Positions 1 to 7,609 of a stretch of 7,632 bases of DNA are shown in pieces. This DNA is from an uncultured Dysgonomonas sp. (GTDB lineage: Bacteria; Bacteroidota; Bacteroidia; Bacteroidales; Dysgonomonadaceae), in the NCBI GenBank assembly GCA_945292135.1, contig CALYRA010000035.1, positions 1-7,632 of the forward strand, in the 5' to 3' direction. Made by a program: the position numbers and the translations under genes. The notes below the pieces were generated by a model. It was not told the origin of the DNA. It worked only from the letters and a program-made list of their open reading frames with translations, and searched no databases. Each line of letters starts with the position of its first letter. Within the stretch, counting starts at the first letter, position 1.

Positions 1-2
1 AA

Positions 3-2036
3 GATCGAGATACACCTTTGACAAGCGATTCTATTCCAATGTCCTACGAAGGTGAAGATATTGTGATCGTCGCATTCAAAGAAAACATGGATATAACTTC
101 ACAACCGATATCTGCAAATTTGCTTTCAGGAAAGGAACTCAACGAACGAAATATTACCACCATAAAAGATCTTTCAGCCTTTATTCCCAATTTTTTCATG
201 CCTGACTATGGTTCCAAACTAAAAGCGCCTCTATATATAAGAGGAATTGGCTCTCAAGTAAATGCCCCTTCTGTCGGACTATATGTAGATGGAATACCAT
301 ATTTCGACCGTTCTTCTTTTGATTTCAATCTGAATGAAATAGAACGGATAGAGATTTTAAGAGGACCGCAAGGTACGATTTACGGACGAAATACAATGGG
401 AGGAGTAATCAATGTTTATACTAAATCGCCATTCAAAAAGAAAGAGTCAAATGTTAATTTATCAGCCGGAAGTTATGATAATTATAAAATTGGAGCATCT
501 CATATTGGAAATATAAACAATACATTCGGATATTCATTTTCGGGTAATTATTTAAAAAGTGGTGGTTATTTTGATAACATTTACACTGGTAAAAAAGCCG
601 ATGGTATGGATGTAGTGACCGGACGAATCCGTTTAGGGTGGATTATTAATCCTGAACTGAATGCCTATTTAACATCAGCTTATGAATATTCTGATCAAAA
701 TGGTTATCCTTATGGAATTTATGATGCTGAACGAAGAAACAAAGTAAAGAAGGTAAATTACAATTGTCCTTCTTTTTATAGAAGAAATATGTCAAATAAC
801 GGATTAACTCTTGAACATACGACTGCTCGTTTCAAATTAAGTTCTCAAAGCTCATTTCAATATTTCGATGGTAAGCAAGGTATCGACCAAGATTTCACCC
901 CTGATGACAAATATTATGTGAATTTTACTCATCGTCAGCAAATGTATTCACAAGAAATAAATATAAAATCAGTACGTGAAAGTTTTTATAAATGGCAATT
1001 TGGCGTATTCGGTTTTCATCAGAAATATAACCAAACGAATGATGTTGAAAACAGGCAGCTAAAGAAGGAAACTATAACCAATATAGATAATCCTACGTTG
1101 GGTTTCGCATTGTACCATCAATCAACTTTGAATAAAATATTCCTTGAAGGTCTATCCGCAACTTTTGGAATACGTTATGATTGGGAAAGAACCAAAATGA
1201 AAAATAATACGACAATAATAGATACATCAACGAGCTTATTACCGGCTAAGTATGCTAAGGATATTTATACGCAAGTTACTCCTAAATTTTCGCTTCAATA
1301 TAATCTGACAAGTGACAACCTTGTCTATTTTTCTGTAAGTAAAGGTTATAAAGCCGGAGGATTTAATACGACGGTTGAAAAAGAAAAAGACCGGATTTTT
1401 AAACCTGAACATAGCTGGAACTACGAAATAGGTTCAAAACTTAGTTGCTTGAATAAAACAATAAATACGGATATAAGCTTGTTTTATATAGATTGGACAG
1501 ATCAGCAGATTTCTCAGAAAAGAGCAACTGAACAAGGATTCAAAATTCGTAATGCTGGAAAGTCAGTGAGTAAAGGCTTAGAAATAACAACTAATATTTT
1601 CACTTTAAAAAATTTAGATATCCAATTGAACTATGGTTATACTCATGCCAAATTTAAGGATTATCTATATGATGAAACTAAAATGACAAATTATAAGGGG
1701 AATTTTTTACCTTTTGTACCACGAAATACTTTTTCGGCTGCTGTAAAATATAATATTTTGACAAATTATTGTTGGCTAGACAAAATAAGTTTTAACACTC
1801 AATATATCGGTATTGGCAAATTATATTGGAACGATAACAATAAGTCTGTTCAGGATTATTATAACACGGTGAATGCCAAAGCGTCATTTATCAAAAAAGG
1901 ATTAACTATTGATTTATGGGCTAAAAATATTACCAACGAAAAATATATCACATACTATTTTGAATCGATGGGAAATAAGTTTGCTCAGCAAAGTAAACCG
2001 TTTTCGTTCGGCGCGGATATAAACATAAAATTCTAA
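3..2036 (+). CDS. TonB-dependent outer-membrane receptor, FyuA-like (5' partial)
   Basis: This is an outer-membrane, TonB/ExbBD-energised receptor for an iron chelate or similar ligand. The frame is open to the left edge, so the true start and signal peptide are missing; the first possible start inside (TTG at 18) is unlikely to be used. Counting that TTG as residue 1, a TonB-box-like segment DIVIVAFKEN lies at 14-23. The plug domain follows to about 135, with YIRGIG, VGLYVDGIPY and the LRGPQGTIYGRNTMGG motif around 114-129. The rest is a beta-barrel rich in alternating aromatic residues. It includes SKGYKAGGFN, FVPRNTFSAAVKY and a C-terminal WAKNITNEKYITYY block, and ends in the terminal Phe typical of barrel proteins. 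Length and late-barrel motifs recall the yersiniabactin receptor FyuA (about 673 aa), from memory. The MFS gene starts 12 nt downstream, which suggests an operon. The ligand cannot be read from the sequence; siderophore, heme and porphyrin are all possible. Confidence 0.93.
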   Translation, partial: DRDTPLTSDSIPMSYEGEDIVIVAFKENMDITSQPISANLLSGKELNERNITTIKDLSAFIPNFFMPDYGSKLKAPLYIRGIGSQVNAPSVGLYVDGIPYFDRSSFDFNLNEIERIEILRGPQGTIYGRNTMGGVINVYTKSPFKKKESNVNLSAGSYDNYKIGASHIGNINNTFGYSFSGNYLKSGGYFDNIYTGKKADGMDVVTGRIRLGWIINPELNAYLTSAYEYSDQNGYPYGIYDAERRNKVKKVNYNCPSFYRRNMSNNGLTLEHTTARFKLSSQSSFQYFDGKQGIDQDFTPDDKYYVNFTHRQQMYSQEINIKSVRESFYKWQFGVFGFHQKYNQTNDVENRQLKKETITNIDNPTLGFALYHQSTLNKIFLEGLSATFGIRYDWERTKMKNNTTIIDTSTSLLPAKYAKDIYTQVTPKFSLQYNLTSDNLVYFSVSKGYKAGGFNTTVEKEKDRIFKPEHSWNYEIGSKLSCLNKTINTDISLFYIDWTDQQISQKRATEQGFKIRNAGKSVSKGLEITTNIFTLKNLDIQLNYGYTHAKFKDYLYDETKMTNYKGNFLPFVPRNTFSAAVKYNILTNYCWLDKISFNTQYIGIGKLYWNDNNKSVQDYYNTVNAKASFIKKGLTIDLWAKNITNEKYITYYFESMGNKFAQQSKPFSFGADINIKF

Positions 2037-2048
2037 CCAAGGTAATAT

Positions 2049-3289
2049 ATGAATTTCAACTTTCAAAAGGGTGGAAAGCTATTTACATTTTTGTGCCTTT
2101 ATATTGCGCAATCGATTCCGATGAGTTTTTTCTCAACGGTATTACCTGTTATCATGCGGCAACAACATTTTTCACTCGAAGTTATCGGAACGCTACAATT
2201 CATGAAGCTGCCATGGATTTTAAAATTTCTTTGGTCACCTGCAATCGATCGATCCAGTTATCGATTAGGTGATTATAAACGATGGATATTTTCGTCTGAA
2301 ATAATTTATGCCGTTATCATTCTAATCATTTCTTTTTTAAATTTTAAGGTTACTCCGATTCTTATTGTCGGATTAATAATTTGTTCATTCATCGCATCCG
2401 CAACTCAAGATATCGCAACCGACGCTTTGGCTGTTATTTCATTCGATAAGAATGATAAGAGCCTTGTAAATAGTATGCAATCGGTCGGTAATTTTGGTGG
2501 CGCAATGATAGGCGGAGGGCTACTTTTATTACTTTTTCATAAAATTGGTTGGTCTTCTCTCCTTCCCTTTCTTTCATTATTTGTTGTTATATCCCTAACT
2601 CCATTGTTATTCTTTAAAGATAAACATTTGGAAGAACCATTTTCGAAAAAGAAGATGGCTAAACCTCATCCCGACGATTTACTCGGATTTTTTAAACAAA
2701 AAGGTATTTATAAACAACTAATATTTCTATTCCTTTATTACGCAGGTCTGATAGGTATCTTATCGATGTTAAAGCCTATGCTTGTAGATTATGGATATAA
2801 TATTCAGAAAATAGGAATCATGTCGGGAATAGTGGGAACGTCTGTCGGATGTATAACCTCTTTTGCCGGAGGCTTTATTGTTCGCAAAATAGGGAGAATA
2901 CGGCAAGAACAATTTTCGCACTGCTTACTGTTATGACAGCTACTTATTTCTTTTTATTAGTAACACGACTTCCTGTCAATACGGCAACTTTGCATTTGGG
3001 GATTACTCTTTTATGGGGGAACTATGGTTTGTCAACGATTGTAGTTTATACGACCGCAATGGATTGTGTCCGAAAAGGTTATGAAGGAACAGATTTTACC
3101 ATCCAAACCGTTATCACTCACCTAAGCGGTATGATAATGGCGGTAGGAGCAGGAAAGCTGGCAGGAACGTTCGGATATGACAGATTATTCTTGACCGAAA
3201 TATTTATCGCCTTCACATCGTTAATTTATATTCTGATTGCATTCAGAAAAAAAAATTCACATAACAATGAAACAAAGCATATTGGATAA
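2049..3289 (+). pseudogene. MFS permease, AmpG/RhtX/FptX (YbtX)-like, split by a one-base frameshift
   Basis: An inner-membrane major facilitator permease related to AmpG and to single-subunit siderophore importers (RhtX, FptX, YbtX). The first frame (2049-2936) encodes about eight helices, with family signatures LPWILKFLWSPAIDR in the helix 2 region and ATQDIATDALAV after helix 4. It leaves the conserved frame after VRKIGRIRQ (Q286) and stops at TGA 2934-2936. The -1 frame continues without a break as RTIFALLTVMTATYFF and encodes helices 9-12, including EGTDFTIQTVITHLSG, to the stop at 3287-3289. Adding one A in the CAAGAAC at 2904-2910 gives Gln-Arg-Thr and a normal 413-residue, 12-helix protein. 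No slippery heptamer is evident, so this is a recent one-base deletion or a sequencing error. AAGG lies 6 nt before the ATG as a weak ribosome site. The gene sits 12 nt after the receptor and its end overlaps hemN. By context it carries the receptor's ligand across the inner membrane (inference). Confidence 0.87.
3247..3255 (+). repeat. A9 homopolymer before the hemN start
   Basis: A run of nine A residues lies in the last codons of the MFS gene, 11 nt before the hemN ATG. It encodes Arg-Lys-Lys-Asn in the MFS frame. It may act as an A-rich unstructured ribosome loading site, as is common in Bacteroidota, which make little use of Shine-Dalgarno pairing. It is also a possible slippage-prone tract, but the reading frame is intact here. 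Confidence 0.5.
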
Positions 3290-4634
3290 GTACAGCGTGC
3301 CGGTACCAAGATATACAAGTTATCCTCCGGCAAATTTCTTTACGGATTCATTCAATACCCAATCATATATTGAAGCTATTAAGGCATCTAATACGCAGGA
3401 GCCTGAACATATTTCAATTTATATCCATATTCCCTTTTGTTTTCAAATGTGTTATTATTGTGGTTGCAATGCGACATTACTGCAGGACAAAAACATTGTC
3501 AATAAGTACATTGAAGCTCTAAAGAAGGAAATGCAAATTGTACTTCCTATGTTGTCAAAGAATCGTAAGATTTCGCAGATTCATTACGGTGGGGGTACGC
3601 CTACGTCACAACCAATATCTGTCTTAAAAGAATTGAACGAAATAATACTTTCCAAATTTGACTGCATAGATAATCCTGAGATTGCAATTGAGTGCCATCC
3701 GGGTTATATGTCGGAAGATTATTGGAAAGCTTTGCCCGACATAGGATTCAACCGGGTTAGCATTGGTATACAAGATTTTGACGAAGCGATTCTAAATACG
3801 TCTCATCGTAAAAAAAGCCGTTTGTCTATTGAAGATATTGTTTCTTGGCTCAGACAAAAAGGCGTTTCGATCAATATGGATTTTATCTATGGTTTGCCGT
3901 TACAGACAACCGAATCGTTTACAAATTCGATAAAGAAAGCTATTAAAATCAGACCTGACAGAATAGTTACTTTCTCTTATGCGCATGTTCCTTGGGTAAA
4001 TCCTTTGCAACAAAAATTAGAGGGAATCGGACTTCCTACCACGTCTCAAAAAAGTGAATTGTTTGATGTGGCTTCACATATTCTAAATAACGCCGGTTAC
4101 GAATCGATTGGTTTAGACCACTTTGTTTTGCCCGACGATGAGTTATATATAGCATCGCTTGAGAATAAACTGCATCGGAATTTTCAAGGGTATTGTACGC
4201 GTCGAACTACGGGACAAGTTTATGCTTTTGGCGTAACCGGAATTAGCCAACTCGCAAACTCATATAGCCAGAATGTAAAGGACATACCTACTTATATCAA
4301 TCTGATAAACAAAGGTAAACCGGCTGTATTGAAAGGTTATTCGCTCAACAAGAATGAACAGATCGCACGGGAAGTAATATCTACTCTTATGTGCAATTAT
4401 GTCAGTTATTGGGATGAGATTTCAAGTCTACTCAACATCACTACTGATGATATAAAGGAAGCAATTAATTACGATACAAATCTTTTAAATGATTTTGTAA
4501 AAGACGGCATAATCAAATATAATGATAAACATATACGTATACTGCCTGAAGCAACTCCTTTTGTTCGTAATGTGGCTGCATCATTAGATTTGCTTATGAT
4601 AAACACCGATAAAAAATTTTCAAAATCGCTTTAA
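3267..4634 (+). CDS. hemN: Oxygen-independent coproporphyrinogen III oxidase, HemN family
   Basis: A cytoplasmic radical-SAM enzyme. HemN converts coproporphyrinogen III to protoporphyrinogen IX by two oxidative decarboxylations without O2. From the ATG at 3267 the protein is 455 aa, close to E. coli HemN (457). It aligns from the N-terminus (PRYTSYP at 14-20) at a constant offset of about four residues. Visible residues are Y52 and H54, then C58-x3-C62-x2-C65-G-C67, which bind the 4Fe-4S cluster plus the fourth family cysteine. GGGTP follows at 108-112, E142 in IECHPG, a DFIYGLP strand, LHRNFQGY with F306-Q307, and a complete C-terminal HemN domain ending NVAASLDLL. This favours true HemN over HemW-like or ChuW/HutW-like relatives. 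An in-frame TTG at 3237 would add ten residues but has no support. The start overlaps the MFS end by 23 nt, suggesting translational coupling. Association with a receptor and an MFS importer is unusual for a housekeeping hemN, so substrate salvage is possible (inference). Confidence 0.93.
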   Translation: MKQSILDKYSVPVPRYTSYPPANFFTDSFNTQSYIEAIKASNTQEPEHISIYIHIPFCFQMCYYCGCNATLLQDKNIVNKYIEALKKEMQIVLPMLSKNRKISQIHYGGGTPTSQPISVLKELNEIILSKFDCIDNPEIAIECHPGYMSEDYWKALPDIGFNRVSIGIQDFDEAILNTSHRKKSRLSIEDIVSWLRQKGVSINMDFIYGLPLQTTESFTNSIKKAIKIRPDRIVTFSYAHVPWVNPLQQKLEGIGLPTTSQKSELFDVASHILNNAGYESIGLDHFVLPDDELYIASLENKLHRNFQGYCTRRTTGQVYAFGVTGISQLANSYSQNVKDIPTYINLINKGKPAVLKGYSLNKNEQIAREVISTLMCNYVSYWDEISSLLNITTDDIKEAINYDTNLLNDFVKDGIIKYNDKHIRILPEATPFVRNVAASLDLLMINTDKKFSKSL

Positions 4635-4719
4635 TAGATTTAGGTCGATAGTATAACAATCTTATCGAAAATTAAATTATGTAATATCCATATAGTCAAA
4701 CAATATTAACATAAATTGA

Positions 4720-4748
4720 TTTGTTACCAAAATTAATCGATATATTTG
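4720..4748 (+). promoter_or_regulatory. Bacteroides-type promoter for the ABC unit
   Basis: A TATATTTG at 4741-4748 fits the Bacteroides -7 consensus TAnnTTTG exactly. A TTTG at 4720-4723 matches the -33 element, with a 17-nt spacer, slightly shorter than usual. Transcription would start near 4753-4756, leaving a leader of about 20 nt before the ATG at 4776. The 141-nt gap between hemN and this gene is very A+T-rich and shows no clear Fur box or riboswitch. The match suggests that the ABC genes are transcribed separately from the receptor/MFS/hemN unit. Confidence 0.6.
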
Positions 4749-4775
4749 TCTTTATTTCATTGAAAAATAAAGCGA

Positions 4776-5933
4776 ATGAATATTTTTGAAACACAAATTA
4801 AAGAGCTTTATCAGCTACTCTATTACGAAAATTATACTCAATTAATCAAACGTATAATAGACTTTACATTAGATACTGAAAATGTCATCCAATACAAAGA
4901 AACATTACAACTTCTCGAATGGATTGAAAACAATAGTTCAAAATCCCACCTTAAAGAAAGACTGACATCTTCTATTGAGAATTTATGTAATCAATTAAGC
5001 ACCAAAACATTGTCTTCAGAAGAGCAGACACTGCTATCTGTTGATGGTTTGATTCGTTCATACAAAAACTCTGCCTTTGCTTTTGGTCCCATATCTTTCA
5101 CGATCAAAGAAAGACAAATTATAGGGCTTGTGGGTGAAAATGGTAATGGCAAAACTACTCTATTACGTTTATTATGCGGAGAATTACAAACGATGGGAGG
5201 AAGCATAACTTATGGATTTCCTTACAAAGATAATTATGACTTACGTTCGCATCTGATATACATTCCACAACGTACAGCCTCATGGCAAGGATCGTTACTA
5301 TCCAATCTTAAATTTACGGCTTCTACTTATGGTATTATCGGCGAAGCCAATGAACTTATCTGTCAATTAGTTATTGCCCGAATGGGTTTGCGTAAATTCA
5401 GGAATCATAAATGGAGAGATTTGTCTTCGGGTTACAAAATGCGTTTTGAATTAGCCCGAGCATTGTTGCGTAAACCAAAACTGTTGTTAATAGACGAACC
5501 GCTGGCTAATCTCGATATTTTGGCTCAACAAACCGTTTTGGATGACTTTAGAGACATCGTGCGTTCTCCTTTCAGACCAGCCGCAATCGTACTGAGTTCT
5601 CAACAATTATATGAAGTGGAAAAAACATCTGATGATGTTATTTTCTTAAAAAACGGTTCTCCTCGTAATCTGATTAAAGATACGGATGCCGTATTTGTTG
5701 AAGTACCAAAATTCATTATCGAATTTGAATCTGAATGGGATCAGGAACAGATATATGGCGCATTGTCGCTATTAGGTATAGAACGCCTCCAAAAGAATGG
5801 AGGAACTTATGTCGCTCGTTTCCCAAATAACATAACAATTGAAGCATTTCTACAACTTATTTTAGATAAACATATTCCTATAACGTATTTGCGTAATATC
5901 TCAAATTCTACACGCAGATTTTTCCTTTCATAA
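4776..5933 (+). CDS. ABC transporter ATP-binding protein with N-terminal helical extension
   Basis: An ATPase subunit of an ABC transporter, 385 aa, with three parts. Residues 1-88 form a predicted helical, hydrophilic extension not found in standard ABC-2 ATPases. The nucleotide-binding domain spans about 88-295: Walker A GENGNGKTT (120-128, K126), Q-loop Q165 in IPQRTASW, signature LSSGY (216-220, in place of LSGGQ), Walker B LLLIDEP (236-242, E241) and D-loop ANLD. The H-loop position in VLSSQQLYEVE is Gln (Q276) instead of the usual His. Residues 300-385 form a C-terminal accessory domain ending ISNSTRRFF, like the tail of drug/ABC-2 type ATPases. No membrane segments are seen. The ATG lies behind an A-rich leader and a TAnnTTTG promoter. 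The stop is 18 nt before the membrane-protein gene, so the two are probably transcribed and assembled together. The transported substrate cannot be inferred. Catalytic Glu and Lys are present, so ATP hydrolysis is likely but unproven given the H-loop change. Confidence 0.9.
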   Translation: MNIFETQIKELYQLLYYENYTQLIKRIIDFTLDTENVIQYKETLQLLEWIENNSSKSHLKERLTSSIENLCNQLSTKTLSSEEQTLLSVDGLIRSYKNSAFAFGPISFTIKERQIIGLVGENGNGKTTLLRLLCGELQTMGGSITYGFPYKDNYDLRSHLIYIPQRTASWQGSLLSNLKFTASTYGIIGEANELICQLVIARMGLRKFRNHKWRDLSSGYKMRFELARALLRKPKLLLIDEPLANLDILAQQTVLDDFRDIVRSPFRPAAIVLSSQQLYEVEKTSDDVIFLKNGSPRNLIKDTDAVFVEVPKFIIEFESEWDQEQIYGALSLLGIERLQKNGGTYVARFPNNITIEAFLQLILDKHIPITYLRNISNSTRRFFLS

Positions 5934-5951
5934 CAAACACCCGAAATAACA

Positions 5952-7464
5952 ATGATACAGAAGATACAAAAATATTTATTGGAAAACTACCCCCTGATAT
6001 GGAATATCAGGATTTTCCCTATGGCACTTATTATTATTATTGCCAATCTTATTTTTTTCGGAATTGGATATTTATCTACAGATAATACTTTTGAAGGAAT
6101 ATATTTTAAATTCTATAGCGATACTTTAGGCGTTATCTATTTTGCAAGTGTTGTTACCGGGGTGCTGATACTTATTGGTTGGCTTATGCATTATATGCGT
6201 AATAACGCTTTCCAAGTATATTATCCACGAAAAACGATGCATATATATTTAGAATGGATATTATGCTTTATTATTTGCGCCGGTATATCAGTAATACCTC
6301 TTTCCTTGACGGAAGGATGTAATAAAAAGTGGAGAGCTGCTTGTTCTAAAAAAGATACGAAAAAAGCGCTGGAAATCATAGATCAAGCTGAAATGTTGAT
6401 TCCAAGATCAATATATGAGTATCGATACCAAAAAGAATACATGGAGCCTATAAGAATCCCTGATGGAATGTCGGTAAAACTGGATTCCTCTAATATTGAT
6501 CAATATGCTTATAGTAAGGATAACAATAATAATCTCATTCTTAAGGGATATATAGGAACATCATTATTATTTTATAGAAATGATTATTTCACCTCCTTCA
6601 GCTATGAAAGTAAGCATCGTACAAAGTCATTGGCAGAGAAAGAAAAAAAAAACAGAACAAATCAAATCTTGGCTGGAAAATGGAGAACAAGACGAAATCA
6701 AAGCTGTTATGGGAGAATATATAAAATTGGTCGAAAAACACAAGATACCTATAAACTTAACAGTAGATAGTTGGTTTGATAGGATTTACCGCCCTCCATT
6801 TTTTCCTGTTGATAGCAGTTCATTCATTTATAATGAAGAATCTTATTCCGGCTATTATGATTATAAGGGTAATTATCATCATTCTAAACCGTGTATAGGA
6901 GACGGCTGGCTTAGAGTTGGATATGAAAATATACTCGATAGTTATGAAAGCACAGAAACAATACGCTATATGTTATTGGTATGCTTATGTATGTCCCTCG
7001 TTATATCTGCCTTAATATTTTCTTGCCGCGTAACAGATGTAAAAAAATGGCTACAGGCTATTGTTTGGATAGGGGTGTTGATTCTTTTAGTTAGTCTTTT
7101 GACAACTATGGCTGTTGTGATGATACTAAAAGACCAAAAAGATTCATTATTTGCAATTCCTATGTTTGGCACATGGATAGTATTATTTATAGCAATATTA
7201 ATATACGGATTAAATAAAATTAACAATAAAGAATATAAAGGCAAATCCAATATATTAATGAATATATTCATATGGCTTATCCCATGTCTTATACCTTTGT
7301 CTTATTTTATAATCTATTTCTTTAAATTTTTAGAATTTGAAGAATACGGAAAATTTGGCGAATACTTAGAATGTACATTTTGGATTAATATACCTTTCAC
7401 AATTATATTCATGGCATTTGCGTCAATATTCATTCGAAAGTGGAAGGGTTTACCGGATCAATAA
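5952..7464 (+). pseudogene. Polytopic membrane protein, probable ABC permease partner, frameshifted at an A10 run
   Basis: I do not recognise the family. The first frame starts at ATG 5952. It gives three hydrophobic helices (about 21-41, 59-79, 98-118) and the first part of a hydrophilic domain, then diverges after the A10 run and stops at 6768-6770. The +1 frame resumes immediately after the run as TEQIKSWLENGEQDE and continues through the rest of the hydrophilic domain. Five helices follow, at about 337-357, 366-392, 399-420, 434-457 and 476-496, to the stop at 7462-7464. Removing one A (nine instead of ten) gives one 503-residue protein with eight helices and a ~215-residue central domain that includes an acidic/basic helical stretch and an aromatic-rich patch. 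The gene follows the ABC ATPase by 18 nt and is followed by an intrinsic terminator, which fits a membrane partner of that ATPase (inference). No ABC-2 motif is clear, so a membrane protein of unknown function remains possible. Confidence 0.75.
6643..6652 (+). repeat. A10 homopolymer at the frame break
   Basis: Ten consecutive A residues, preceded by GAAAG and followed by CAG, lie in the central domain of the membrane-protein gene. Frame 0 runs ...Lys-Lys-Asn-Arg and the +1 frame runs Lys-Lys-Thr-Glu, the latter continuing the long C-terminal half. The run is the exact place where the two frames can be joined, by loss of one A. Such tracts are prone to replication slippage, transcriptional slippage and base-calling error. 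Confidence 0.9.
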
Positions 7465-7511
7465 TTCAACATATAGAATATGATAATATAAAGGGTTTAT
7501 TTTTAACATAT

Positions 7512-7546
7512 AAAGATAGTTTCGCATTTTACGAGGCTATCTTTTT
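7512..7546 (+). terminator. Rho-independent terminator of the ABC unit
   Basis: AAAGATAGTTTCG (7512-7524) pairs with CGAGGCTATCTTT (7532-7544), a 13-bp stem that includes two G-U pairs, around a 7-nt loop CATTTTA. The 3' arm and the bases after it give a run of five T (7542-7546). It lies 48 nt after the stop of the membrane-protein gene and is well placed to end transcription of the ABC unit. The stem is A/U-rich at its base, so the hairpin may also work in the opposite direction. Confidence 0.85.
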
Positions 7547-7609
7547 AACTATTAAATATTTTTTAATTAACAAAAGGGTGAGTCCAAAGTAACTACAAAT
7601 TATAAATAT

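Noticed and set aside
18..20. TTG as the start of the TonB receptor
   Set aside because: The frame is open to the window edge and no signal peptide follows the TTG, so the real start lies outside.
2849..2936. Programmed -1 ribosomal frameshift in the MFS gene
   Set aside because: No X-XXY-YYZ slippery heptamer or strong downstream stem is visible at the overlap, and MFS permeases are not known to use one.
3237..3266. In-frame TTG start ten codons upstream of hemN
   Set aside because: The ATG at 3267 gives an N-terminus that aligns with E. coli HemN; the extra ten residues are low-complexity and lie within the MFS gene.
4645..4668. Hairpin TCGATAG/TTATCGA after hemN as a terminator
   Set aside because: The stem is only six pairs plus one G-U, with a 10-nt loop and no T run after it, so it is too weak to call.
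4991..5206. Minus-strand open frame of 71 codons
   Set aside because: It lies antisense to the conserved Walker A region of the ABC ATPase and has no protein-like features of its own.
6966..7271. Minus-strand open frame of 101 codons
   Set aside because: It is the complement of the helix-coding part of the membrane protein; its hydrophobic look follows from the A+T-rich sense strand.
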